Positions 50,090-59,418 of a DNA stretch of 64,000 nucleotides are shown here, in pieces. The stretch spans positions 1 to 64,000 of the forward strand of contig DVLA01000020.1 in the NCBI GenBank assembly GCA_018715745.1. Direction: 5' to 3'. Source of the DNA: Candidatus Coprenecus stercoripullorum. Lineage in GTDB: Bacteria > Bacteroidota > Bacteroidia > Bacteroidales > UBA932. Position numbers and translations under genes: made by a program. Position 1 is the stretch's first letter, and every line of letters starts with the position of its first letter. The notes under the pieces were generated by a model, which was not told the origin of the DNA, did not search any database, and saw only the letters and a list, made by a program, of their open reading frames with translations.

Positions 50090-50977
50090 ATGAATATTAA
50101 GATTTTCACACTAATCATTGTTTTATTCGCAACGAGCATGTCATTGTCAGCCCAGAGTTCCATGACTTTCATTAAAGGAAGGGATGGTCAGAATAATGTA
50201 TTGATTCTGCTGGATAGCAAGGCCTATCCTATCGATACCCTTGAGGGAATCCAGATGCGGGCAAACTATTCCTATGCTTTTGTAAGGGATACTGTAAGCG
50301 GATATACCGAGACCGGTACAGGCACATTGGAGATAGGCCGCAACTTCACGAAATACTGGGACTGGAAGCTTTTTGAAAGCGACTCTCTTGTAAGGAACGG
50401 ATGTGTCAGGTCTTATTCAAAAGTCCTTGACGGAGCTGAAGTAGACCAGATTACTCTGATGGAGATATTCATACATGACCTCAAAAGCGGGAAATGGGCC
50501 TGCACAGGCAGGGTTGGAACTCAGGATTTCCTGTACGAAGACGAGATCACCGATATGGTGTGGGAGATTTCAGACAGTGTATCTTTGGTTGCGGGATACA
50601 ATGCAGTAATGGCTACGTGCTCATTCCGCGGCAGGGACTACACTGCATGGTTTACTCCTGATATCCCTGTAAGTGCCGGACCGTGGAAGTTCTCGGGACT
50701 GCCAGGGCTTATCCTCTCAGTAAGGGATGCTGACGGTTACTATGACTTTAGTCTGAAAGGAATCTACAGTACCGCTGGCAGCATTTACATGACTGACTGG
50801 CTTTATCTCAAGACTAAGCGTGATAAATACATGGAAGCGAGAAACCTAATGGATACACGACCGGCAGTCGCCAAACAAAGGTACTGGGTAAATACGGATG
50901 TAGAATACCAACCGTCCAGAAAAGCACTGAAACAAAATATTCCCTTAGGAAATGAATACATAGAAAAAGATCTTTAA
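50090..50977 (+). CDS. GLPGLI family protein
   Basis: Signal peptide; APVSAGPWKFSGLPGLILSVRDADGYYDFSLKGI-type signature (FSGLPGLIL). Confidence 0.93.
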   Translation: MNIKIFTLIIVLFATSMSLSAQSSMTFIKGRDGQNNVLILLDSKAYPIDTLEGIQMRANYSYAFVRDTVSGYTETGTGTLEIGRNFTKYWDWKLFESDSLVRNGCVRSYSKVLDGAEVDQITLMEIFIHDLKSGKWACTGRVGTQDFLYEDEITDMVWEISDSVSLVAGYNAVMATCSFRGRDYTAWFTPDIPVSAGPWKFSGLPGLILSVRDADGYYDFSLKGIYSTAGSIYMTDWLYLKTKRDKYMEARNLMDTRPAVAKQRYWVNTDVEYQPSRKALKQNIPLGNEYIEKDL

Positions 50978-50994
50978 GAAAATTCCCTGCAAAC

Positions 50995-53631
50995 ATGAAT
51001 AAGGAACTCCTCATCCTGCACATACTGTTTCTTATGACTGCATTCGGAGCATACGCTCAGGAAATCGGGGGAACAGTAAAGGACAGTGCGACAAGTGCCC
51101 CGATAGAGGGTGCGTTCATCTTTCTGCGCAACCCTTCCGGAGTGCCGGTCGCATACGGATCCAGCGCTGAGGACGGGACTTTCTCCATCAAAGTCCCGGA
51201 CAACAGGACTGCCGACAGCTTAGTATTCGAGGTCAGGATGCTGGGATACTCGCCATTCCGTCTGTTCCCCCCTTTTCCTGAAAATATCGAAGTAAGGCTG
51301 GAGGAAGACCGCACGGAACTGGCCGAAGTCGTAGTTACAGCCAAGCATGTGGAGAAAAAAGGAGATACCGTCACATACTACATCCCGACACTCGTAACCA
51401 CGGACGACAGGAACCTCGGGGACGTCCTCGTCAAGCTGCCGGGCATCAGCGTCGACAAGTCAGGGTACGTGAGAGTTTACGGAGAATCCATCAACAAGTT
51501 CTACATAGAGGGCAGCGACCTCCTGGAACACCGCTACAACATAGCCACCAAGAATCTTGACCCACGTGACATAAAGGAAGTCAAACTCTACGAGAGGCAC
51601 CAGCCCGTAAGGGCCCTTGAAGGGATAGTGGAGAGCGACCGGGCAGCCATCGATATCATCCTGAAGGAAAGTGCCAAGGCCCAGTGGCTGGGTACGCTGC
51701 AGGCCGAAGTCGGCGGAAGCACGCAGAAGCCGTGGGTCCCTTACTCCGCCGGCGGCATGCTTATGAACATCAGCAAGACATTCCAGACAATCAATGTCCT
51801 CAAAACCGACGCAGCGGGCAACACAGTCACATCCGTGCTCAACAACACAGACCTGGCCACGGATCTGAACAACTTCGACTTCCGGTACAGATACACCCCT
51901 TCCGCCTATACCGGTATCATCCACGATACAGCCCCGATTGACGACATCAGAACGAGGTTCAACAACACCTGGGCCGCATCCACAAACAACAAATTCACGG
52001 TAGGCAAGAAAAAGCAGCTGGTCATCGGCGTATCCGGACTGTACGAGGACGAGGTCCTGGACTCCGACAACTCCGTCTCGCGGACATACGACATGGGTGA
52101 CGGCACCGCCATCTCATTCACTGAAAGGAACGCGACGCACAGCAGAACATACGCCGGCTACGGCAACATCAATGCGACGGTCAACACCCGGCAGCTGTAT
52201 CTACGCGAGAACTTTCAGATTGAATTCTCCGGCAGCGACGCCGCCAACAGTCTCGGCGGGACAAGCAGCAGAACTGAAAATGCAGGACTCGAAGGGATGA
52301 ATATCCTGAACTACCTGCGGTTCGTAAAAAGACTGGAAAGAACGGGCTTCGGCCTCGAAATATTCACGCAGTACTCCGAACTCTCGGAAGACTTGGAAAT
52401 AACATCATCCGGGGAAGAAGAGACGGCAATACAGAACATCGACGGAAAGTATTTTTTCAACACGATAAAGTACAATTTCTCCCACTCTCCGGTAAAATGG
52501 CTGACCCTCCGCTCGTACACCAGTCTGGACTACCTTCACCGACGTTTCGTCTCAAAACTGTCCGGACTCACTCTTCCCGGACAACAGCCTGTCCTCGATA
52601 ACGACGTAACGCTGCAATACATCAAACCATACGAAAATCTCTACGTCGAGTTTTCCGTAAAACAGTTCAAAGCCACCGCAGGAGCTGAACTTTGGTATCA
52701 ATACATCAATTATCACACAGACAGCCGGGGCAATGACCATAAACTAGCAGTCAACCCCACCATCAGCATAAAGTACGATTTCGGTCCCCGATTCGGGATA
52801 ATGGCCGAAGCGGCATACAGACTCAGCCCGATAGACGAACAGCAGATATTTACCGGCCTGGTCATGCGTAACTACAAATACCTGACACAGGGCCGTACCG
52901 ACCTGGAACAGCTGCCCGGATACAGTGTCGACGGAGAAATAGACTTCCGGGACCCCATCTCCGGCTGGTACCTCAAAGGCTCGGCCTACTGGAGCGCAGG
53001 CCGCTCATTCGAACTCACCAGATACTTCATCGGAGACGACTACATAGTGAACGTACAGTCCAACGAGGTAAACGACTACTCGATACTCTCCGCCTCGGCA
53101 GAGATCTCCAAAGCCTTCACTTCCTTGGCAGGTAAGATTACCGGCATATTCGATTACACCCGGTATACATCGTCCATCCTCCAGAACAGCATCGTAACAG
53201 ACTACGACTCGGACAGCTACTCCGCCGGACTACGCTACAACGGAGGTCTGGCCTCATGGCTGAGTCTCCAGTATTCGGGGGACTACGTCTACTCCCTGTA
53301 CTACACAGGAGGGAAACGCAACGGAGAAGACAATCACGACATGAGCCATGCTCTCACACTTTCCTTCTTCCCGTTCCGGTCCATGGAGCTGGACCTGACC
53401 GGCGAATACTACTTCAGCCGATTCGGCTCCGATTCACCGGTCTGCTGCTTCTTCCTCGATCTCTCTGCATGGTATTTCGTCAACTCCCGCCTCCAGTTCT
53501 TCATCCACGCCAGGAACCTCCTGGACGAAAGAGAATACGCCTACTCCTACATCGGCCCCCTCGAGGCCATCCGGTACTCCTACCGCATCCGACCCCTGAA
53601 CATCCTACTCGGAGCGCAGATCAAGTTCTGA
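50995..53631 (+). CDS. Outer-membrane TonB-dependent-receptor-like protein with CarboxypepD_reg-like N-terminus
   Basis: IGGTVKDSATSAPIEGAFIFLRN; plug-like NLGDVLVKLPGISVDKSGYVRVYGESINKFYIEGSDLLEHRYNIATKNLDPRDIKEVKLYERHQPV; C-terminal beta-barrel. Confidence 0.85.
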   Translation: MNKELLILHILFLMTAFGAYAQEIGGTVKDSATSAPIEGAFIFLRNPSGVPVAYGSSAEDGTFSIKVPDNRTADSLVFEVRMLGYSPFRLFPPFPENIEVRLEEDRTELAEVVVTAKHVEKKGDTVTYYIPTLVTTDDRNLGDVLVKLPGISVDKSGYVRVYGESINKFYIEGSDLLEHRYNIATKNLDPRDIKEVKLYERHQPVRALEGIVESDRAAIDIILKESAKAQWLGTLQAEVGGSTQKPWVPYSAGGMLMNISKTFQTINVLKTDAAGNTVTSVLNNTDLATDLNNFDFRYRYTPSAYTGIIHDTAPIDDIRTRFNNTWAASTNNKFTVGKKKQLVIGVSGLYEDEVLDSDNSVSRTYDMGDGTAISFTERNATHSRTYAGYGNINATVNTRQLYLRENFQIEFSGSDAANSLGGTSSRTENAGLEGMNILNYLRFVKRLERTGFGLEIFTQYSELSEDLEITSSGEEETAIQNIDGKYFFNTIKYNFSHSPVKWLTLRSYTSLDYLHRRFVSKLSGLTLPGQQPVLDNDVTLQYIKPYENLYVEFSVKQFKATAGAELWYQYINYHTDSRGNDHKLAVNPTISIKYDFGPRFGIMAEAAYRLSPIDEQQIFTGLVMRNYKYLTQGRTDLEQLPGYSVDGEIDFRDPISGWYLKGSAYWSAGRSFELTRYFIGDDYIVNVQSNEVNDYSILSASAEISKAFTSLAGKITGIFDYTRYTSSILQNSIVTDYDSDSYSAGLRYNGGLASWLSLQYSGDYVYSLYYTGGKRNGEDNHDMSHALTLSFFPFRSMELDLTGEYYFSRFGSDSPVCCFFLDLSAWYFVNSRLQFFIHARNLLDEREYAYSYIGPLEAIRYSYRIRPLNILLGAQIKF

Positions 53632-53635
53632 GCAT

Positions 53636-53668
53636 AAAAAAACACAACCCCGCAAAGAGTTGTGTTCC
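53636..53668 (-). terminator. Intrinsic terminator of the tRNA-Ala gene
   Basis: Minus strand: AACACAAC-tctttgcggg-GTTGTGTT stem followed by TTTTTT. Confidence 0.8.
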
Positions 53669-53671
53669 GAG

Positions 53672-53745
53672 TGGAGCATATCGGACTCGAACCGATTACC
53701 TCGACACTGCCAGTGTCGCGCTCTAGCCAGATGAGCTAATGCCCC
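53672..53745 (-). tRNA. tRNA-Ala (anticodon GGC)
   Basis: Minus strand GGGGCATTAGCTCATCTGGCTAGAGCGCGACACTGGCAGTGTCGAGGTAATCGGTTCGAGTCCGATATGCTCCA folds as a cloverleaf. Anticodon loop CTGGCAG, G3:U70 wobble diagnostic for Ala, no encoded CCA. Confidence 0.95.
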
Positions 53746-53842
53746 ATTCCGCACCTTTCCGGGTGCGGCTGCAAAGATACAGTAATTTTTCATATTACAA
53801 AAGCCGCAGCCGGATAAGCCGGCCCAATCCGGAGACCGGCCC

Positions 53843-55171
53843 CTAAAGCCAGCCAAAAACCATTATCACGGCAATGACTATCGGTGCGATATAGCGTACG
53901 ATATAGAATATCGTATTGTAAAGCGCCCTGTTCTTCAATGTCCCCCCGTTGGAGAGTTCGTCCACGAATGCCTCCCTCTTCATCTTCCAGCCTACGAAGA
54001 CAACCACCAGCAGGCCGCACATCGGCATAAGGAAGTTGGCGGACACCATGTCGAAAAGGTCGAAAAATGTCCGTCCCAAAATCCTGACATCGGACAGCAC
54101 CCCACCGGAAAGCGCGCATAACGTGCAAAGTACAAGACATACGCCGGAAGAAGCAAGCACGGCCGAACGGCGCTTCATCCTGCATTCCTCAATAAGGAAT
54201 GTTACGAAAACTTCAAGCAGGGATATGGAAGATGTTATGGCGGCTATAAAAAGTACGAAAAAGAAAAGCACGGCCACAATCCCCCCGCCTGCAATCTGGT
54301 CGAAAATATCGGGCAACACTACGAAAAGCAGGCCCGGCCCCTCGCTTGGGGATATGCCGAAAGCAAATACGGCAGGCATTATGGCCAGACCGGCCAGAAT
54401 TGCAAAAAACGTATCCGAGATTGCCGTCAACGACGACATTTTTACAATTTTCTCGTTTTTCTTGACATAAGAGCCGTATGTAAGGATAGTCGCACAACCT
54501 ATGCTCAGGGAAAAGAACGCCTGTCCCAGGGCATCAAGAAAAGTATTGGCCGTCACCTTGGAAAAATCGGGATTGAAAAGGAAATCCAGGCCGGCCCCCG
54601 AGCCCGGCAGGGTTACCGAACGTACGGCGATGATAATAATGGTAAGGAACAGCAGCGGCATCATTATCTTGGTATAGCGTTCTATGCCGTCCTTTATCCC
54701 TGCAAGCAGGACAAGGGCCGTAAGTGCAAGGAAAATGTATGTATACAGCAATGTCCTGCCCGGAGACGACACGGCTGCCGCAAAGAATCCTTCGGATGAG
54801 CCCCGGTCCGGAAGGCTGAAAGTCACCGAATGCACCAGATAGTCTATGGTCCAGCCCCCTACAACACAATAAAACGAGATGAGGGCTACAGATGCAAGGA
54901 CACCGAGTATTCCGATTATTCCCCAACGGCCTTTCGGAGAAAGGACCTTGAAAGCCCTGACCGCATTGGTCTGGGCACGGCGTCCGACAACAAACTCGGA
55001 CATCATTATGGGAAGGCACAACAGGAAAACAAGCACAAGGTAAATAATAATAAACGCAGCCCCCCCGTTCGTCCCCATAAGGTAAGGGAAGCGCCACAGG
55101 TTTCCCAGCCCGATAGCTGAGCCGGCCATGGCGACAAGCACCCCGAAAGATGTGTTGAAATTGTCTCTCAT
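53843..55171 (-). CDS. Neurotransmitter:sodium symporter (NSS/SNF) family transporter
   Basis: VAMAGSAIGLGNLWRFPYLMGTNGGAAFIIIYLVLVF; LGQAFFSLSIGCATILTYGSYV. Confidence 0.94.
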   Translation of the reverse strand: MRDNFNTSFGVLVAMAGSAIGLGNLWRFPYLMGTNGGAAFIIIYLVLVFLLCLPIMMSEFVVGRRAQTNAVRAFKVLSPKGRWGIIGILGVLASVALISFYCVVGGWTIDYLVHSVTFSLPDRGSSEGFFAAAVSSPGRTLLYTYIFLALTALVLLAGIKDGIERYTKIMMPLLFLTIIIIAVRSVTLPGSGAGLDFLFNPDFSKVTANTFLDALGQAFFSLSIGCATILTYGSYVKKNEKIVKMSSLTAISDTFFAILAGLAIMPAVFAFGISPSEGPGLLFVVLPDIFDQIAGGGIVAVLFFFVLFIAAITSSISLLEVFVTFLIEECRMKRRSAVLASSGVCLVLCTLCALSGGVLSDVRILGRTFFDLFDMVSANFLMPMCGLLVVVFVGWKMKREAFVDELSNGGTLKNRALYNTIFYIVRYIAPIVIAVIMVFGWL

Positions 55172-55662
55172 AGTCTTTTATATGTTACAAATGAATACTC
55201 TACGCCCGATTTCCCGTCATACATGTTCTCCGAGCGGCTGTCCTCCTCCCACAGTCCGGGGTCAATCGCCGGGAAAAATACGTCGGCATCTTCCACATTT
55301 GCATGGACCTCCGTAATATACAATTTGTCGGCGTACTGCATGGCAGCCTTGTACAGCCTGCCTCCGCCTATTACGAATACTTCTTCCGTATCCGGGCGGG
55401 AAATCTCCATGGCAGCCTCCAGCGAAGAGCAGAACTCTACCCCGTCACGCAGGCCGGAAGCCTGCCTCGTGCTGACCACTATGTTTCTCCTGCCCGGCAA
55501 AGGCCGGCAGCCAAGAGAAAGAAAAGTATTATAACCCATAATTACAGGATGTCCTGAAGTGGTTTTCTTGAAATATTTCAGATCTTCGGATATATGCCAC
55601 GGCATATCGTTGTCCTTGCCTATCGCCCCGTTTCCGGAAACAGCCGCTATTATGGAAACCAT
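55168..55662 (-). CDS. folA: Dihydrofolate reductase
   Basis: MVSIIAAVSGNGAIGKDNDMPWHISEDLKYFKKTTSGHPVIMGYNTFLSLG...RPLPGRRNIVVS; VFVIGGGRLYKAAM. Confidence 0.96.
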   Translation of the reverse strand: MVSIIAAVSGNGAIGKDNDMPWHISEDLKYFKKTTSGHPVIMGYNTFLSLGCRPLPGRRNIVVSTRQASGLRDGVEFCSSLEAAMEISRPDTEEVFVIGGGRLYKAAMQYADKLYITEVHANVEDADVFFPAIDPGLWEEDSRSENMYDGKSGVEYSFVTYKRL

Positions 55663-55692
55663 CTGTCTGTGATTATTAATTTAAGTTTACTG

Positions 55693-56670
55693 TCAACGCC
55701 ATTCTTTTCTTTTGCTGTCCTCCGCACAGGCATGAGGCCGGACGGCATTGAGAAAACGCCCGTTGAGGACTGTCTCATATTTGCGCAGGTACGCCTCGGC
55801 CATAACTTTGGAATTGAACCTGTCCCGCGCATATTCATGACAGGTTTCCGGCCTGAACCGCCGCCCGTCCCGCAGAAATCCGACCATCTCGTCCTTGCTC
55901 CTGGTAAGGAAACCCACCTCCGGAATCACCAGTTCCGGCAGGGAACCGTAGGGAGTCCCGAATACCGGAGCGCCGAAATAAAGGCTCTCGATTATGGCAA
56001 GCCCGAAAGGCTCGTCCCATCTTGCCGGGAATACAAGCCCTTTCGAATGCCGGAGATAATGCTCCTTTTCCTCTCCCCCTACCATGCCTCTGAAACGCGC
56101 CTTGGGCGTAAGGGTCAGACGCAATCCCATTTTCAAATTAAAACGGCTGCCGCCCAATACGTACAGTCTCTCGCCTGGCAGAGCCCTGACCACATCGATA
56201 GCCCCTTTCACATTCTTCACGCGCCAGGCCGCCTTCCCCAGAAAATGATACCACATGCGGGACGCATTCAGATCGGCCTTGCCGTAACCGTTCCAGTCAA
56301 GGCCGTTGTACACGAACGAAGAGCTGCCGTATCTGCGGGCATGGTCGGATGATACGAATACCGCATTCCGGTCAAGTTCGCCTTTAAGGAAATTCCCGTG
56401 ATAAGTCACGATATAAGGTTTTCCGACATTTTCCGGCACCTTATCGTTAAAATGTACTATATCCGTATCTTCCGGTACCTGCGAGGCAACGGTTCTGGAA
56501 GGGTCAAAGACAATCACCCGCGCAAAATCGCAAAAAGACCCCTGCCTGGCAAGAAAACGGACATCGTGCCCCATTCCGGCAAGTTCCCTGGCCAGGGACC
56601 ACATCACTCTCTGCGTTCCGCCATAGGCCGTAACAGGTATCACCGAATCTATAAATATCAATATATTCAT
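55693..56670 (-). CDS. Glycosyltransferase family 4 protein
   Basis: MNILIFIDSVIPVTAYGGTQRVMWSLARELAGMGHDVRFLA; EHYLRHSKGLVFPARWDEPFGLAIIESLYFGAPVFGTPYGSLPELV. Start chosen at 56670. Confidence 0.9.
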   Translation of the reverse strand: MNILIFIDSVIPVTAYGGTQRVMWSLARELAGMGHDVRFLARQGSFCDFARVIVFDPSRTVASQVPEDTDIVHFNDKVPENVGKPYIVTYHGNFLKGELDRNAVFVSSDHARRYGSSSFVYNGLDWNGYGKADLNASRMWYHFLGKAAWRVKNVKGAIDVVRALPGERLYVLGGSRFNLKMGLRLTLTPKARFRGMVGGEEKEHYLRHSKGLVFPARWDEPFGLAIIESLYFGAPVFGTPYGSLPELVIPEVGFLTRSKDEMVGFLRDGRRFRPETCHEYARDRFNSKVMAEAYLRKYETVLNGRFLNAVRPHACAEDSKRKEWR

Positions 56671-56690
56671 CCGAGAGCTCTCTTGTCTTA

Positions 56691-56726
56691 CAAAAATAAC
56701 ATTTACTGCAAACAGTAACAAAAATA
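56691..56726 (-). promoter_or_regulatory. Candidate -33/-7 promoter for the GT4 gene, with internal TTACTG-CAAA-CAGTAA palindrome (56703-56718)
   Basis: Minus strand TTTG-N20-TATTTTTG; the 6-4-6 palindrome occupies the spacer. Confidence 0.55.
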
Positions 56727-56727
56727 G

Positions 56728-56761
56728 TGTCCGCCTGCGGACAATTGTCCGCAAACGGACA
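56728..56761 (+). promoter_or_regulatory. Tandem palindromes TGTCCG-N4-CGGACA (56728-56743 and 56746-56761), candidate sigma-54 enhancer (UAS)
   Basis: Two perfect 6-4-6 palindromes with 18-bp centre spacing, 46-79 bp upstream of the -24 element. Confidence 0.75.
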
Positions 56762-56806
56762 CATGTTTTTACACATAAACACATGATAATCAAATAAAAT
56801 GAACTC

Positions 56807-56822
56807 AGGCACAAGGTTTGCC
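56807..56822 (+). promoter_or_regulatory. Sigma-54 (-24/-12) promoter
   Basis: AGGCAC-AAGGT-TTGCC; GG and GC dinucleotides separated by exactly 10 bp; 40 bp upstream of ATG 56862. Confidence 0.8.
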
Positions 56823-56861
56823 GGAGCGTTGCACGATTAATAACGGACAACCTTGAAGAAG

Positions 56862-58112
56862 ATGGACAGAGCCTTGACATCCAAAGAAAAAGCCGGAAGG
56901 AAACTCAGGAAAATCCTGGGATGGGCTGCCCCCTGTGCAGGAATGCTTGCAGCATTGGTCACAGTACTGCTGCTTATAAAGCCATCCGTAAGATGGGACA
57001 GAATCAAAACCGGAACAGTTTCGGAAGGGGACATAGATTTCTCGGTATTCGCCTCCGGGCATATCGCCCCGGGACATCAGGAAACCATAAACTCCCCCAT
57101 CGAGTCACGCATACTGGAAGTTTTCAGGAAGGCCGGGGACATAGTGGAAAAGGGAGACCCCATTGTGCGTCTTGACCTTTCTGAAATACAGACAGAATAT
57201 CTTAACATGGAAGACGAGGCCAGGATGAAGGAACTGGAACTGGAAAAACTCAGGATAACGAACAGCAACAGCCTGGACGAGCTTCAAATGCAGATAGACG
57301 TAGACCGCATGGAACTCGAGAAGCTTGCTGCCGCCCTGGAAAATGAGATTTACCTCGATTCTATCGGGGCCGGAACGCCCGACAAGGTAAGGGAGGCCCG
57401 TCTTGCCCACACGGTAGCCGGCATAAAGCTGGACAACAACCTCCGGAAGATTGAGAATGAAAAACGCCTTGCCAAAGCCGACGAGAACATAAAAGACCTG
57501 GACCTGAAAATCTTCCGCAAGAAGATGGAATATGAGCGCAAATTGCTGGAAGAGTCGAGAATCCTCGCTCCGTGGCCAGCTACCGTGGTAGCCGTAAATA
57601 ATGAAATAGGTGCGCGGGTCTCGCAGACAGACATGGTCGTGACTTTGGCTGATCTCAGCAGGTTCAAGGTAGAAGGCCGGATAGGGGACAGGCAGAGCGA
57701 CAGAATAGGCCTCGGAATGGAAGTTGCCGTAATCGCCGGAGGGGACACCATCGGAGGAAGGGTGTCGGGGCTTTCGCCGGTCTCGTCCGAAGGAACTATA
57801 CCATTTACCGTACAGCTCGACAACGAAAGGAATCCGGCCTTGCGCTCGGGCCTGAGATGCGAAATCTATATTATATACGCATACGAAAAAAACGTACTAC
57901 GCCTGCCGAACGGGAACTACTATAAGGGTCCCGGAAAATACTGGCTTTTCGTAAAAGAAGGGAATGTGGCAAAAAGAAGGGAAATAACGCTCGGAGAGGC
58001 CAATTTCGATTACGTGGAAGTCATCTCGGGAATCGAGGGCGGTGATGAAGTGATACTCGAAAATACAGACAGATACAGAAAACTTGATAAAATTAAAATA
58101 AAGAAAACATGA
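56862..58112 (+). CDS. HlyD/RND-type periplasmic adaptor subunit
   Basis: Single TM, biotinyl-lipoyl-like and coiled-coil hairpin (QETINSPIESRILEVFRKAGDIVEKGDPIVRLDLSEIQTEYLNMEDEARMKELELEKLR). Start TTG 56853 or ATG 56862. Confidence 0.88.
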   Translation: MDRALTSKEKAGRKLRKILGWAAPCAGMLAALVTVLLLIKPSVRWDRIKTGTVSEGDIDFSVFASGHIAPGHQETINSPIESRILEVFRKAGDIVEKGDPIVRLDLSEIQTEYLNMEDEARMKELELEKLRITNSNSLDELQMQIDVDRMELEKLAAALENEIYLDSIGAGTPDKVREARLAHTVAGIKLDNNLRKIENEKRLAKADENIKDLDLKIFRKKMEYERKLLEESRILAPWPATVVAVNNEIGARVSQTDMVVTLADLSRFKVEGRIGDRQSDRIGLGMEVAVIAGGDTIGGRVSGLSPVSSEGTIPFTVQLDNERNPALRSGLRCEIYIIYAYEKNVLRLPNGNYYKGPGKYWLFVKEGNVAKRREITLGEANFDYVEVISGIEGGDEVILENTDRYRKLDKIKIKKT

Positions 58113-59413
58113 ACGCAGGTTTCTACTTCAAGCAGGCATGGTACAACATACGTACCGACAAGACCTACAGTGCGGTATTCATTCTGGGCACATCCATGTC
58201 CGTCGCACTCATAATGGCCTTCCTGTCAATTGCGTCCCTGAAGTTCGCAAACACGTATCCCGAAAGGCACAGGGACAGAACCATGACCGTAAACCACGCC
58301 AGACTGACTGTCGGCAACGGGAATATGGAGTCGACCATCTCCCCGAAATTCGTCGAAACTTTTATCGAAGGCATCCCGGGGATAGAAGAAATATCCACAG
58401 TCTATTCGGGCCTGTTCATCACTTCCCTGAGCTTTACTACGGAAGACGGGGAACTGGCTTTCAAGGCATCGCCCCTGTTCGTGGATACGGACTTCTGGAA
58501 AGTATTCGACTTCCAGACTGTAGAGGGAAGGCTGTTTACTGAAAACGGGACCTCCCCGTCCGCACCGGAAATAGTGATATCGAAAAGCACTGCCATGAGA
58601 GTATTCAACCGGACTGATGTCATAGGGGAAATTATTTTCCTAAGACGCACCCCGATGAAGATATGCGGCGTAGTCAGGGACGTACCGGTAACGGCAGGGT
58701 CCACATGTGCAGATATATATATACCAATAAGCGTGGCCGAGTCATGGCCGGAAGAATCGTTTTTCGATGAGAATCCCGGGGGGATTTTCGGCGATCACAT
58801 GGCCTACATTCTGGCAAAAGACAGAAAATATCTGAATTCCATCAAGGAAGAAGTCAATGCGAGAGTTCAGAGGTACAATGAAAGCAATCCTGACAAGTAT
58901 GTCCTCGACTGCTACGGAGCGCCGTTTACGACACTCGAACTGTTCCTGTACGATACTGGGAACGATTCCGGGGACTTGGCTGTCATTTCATTATGTTCCA
59001 TACTGTTAATCATGGCAATTCCGCTGTTCAACCTTTCCGGAATGGTCACTTCGAGAATCGAAAACAGATTCGAAGAGTTCGGCCTTAGAAAATCGTTCGG
59101 TGCAAGGCCAGGCAACATCCTGTGGCAGGTAATATGGGAAAACCTGCTTATGACCTCGGCAGGGGGGATTATCGGAGTAATAGGCTCATTCCTTATCATA
59201 ACGGCATTATCCCCGAGGCTTAACGGGATTTTGGGAAACTTTTTCGCTGTCAATCCCATATCCGAAACCATGCCTTTAAGGGAACTAATACGCACTGATC
59301 TCATACTGCCGCTTATAGCACTGATTCTTACCCTCAATATATTTTCAGCCATAATACCTGCCAGAAAAGCTATCCGCAGACCGATAGCGGAATCCCTGGC
59401 CCAAAAACAGTAA
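58109..59413 (+). CDS. MacB/FtsX-type ABC transporter permease
   Basis: MacB-PCD-like periplasmic domain and FtsX C-terminal TMs (IENRFEEFGLRKSFGARPGNILWQVIWENLLMT). Confidence 0.9.
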   Translation: MNAGFYFKQAWYNIRTDKTYSAVFILGTSMSVALIMAFLSIASLKFANTYPERHRDRTMTVNHARLTVGNGNMESTISPKFVETFIEGIPGIEEISTVYSGLFITSLSFTTEDGELAFKASPLFVDTDFWKVFDFQTVEGRLFTENGTSPSAPEIVISKSTAMRVFNRTDVIGEIIFLRRTPMKICGVVRDVPVTAGSTCADIYIPISVAESWPEESFFDENPGGIFGDHMAYILAKDRKYLNSIKEEVNARVQRYNESNPDKYVLDCYGAPFTTLELFLYDTGNDSGDLAVISLCSILLIMAIPLFNLSGMVTSRIENRFEEFGLRKSFGARPGNILWQVIWENLLMTSAGGIIGVIGSFLIITALSPRLNGILGNFFAVNPISETMPLRELIRTDLILPLIALILTLNIFSAIIPARKAIRRPIAESLAQKQ

Positions 59414-59418
59414 CAGCC

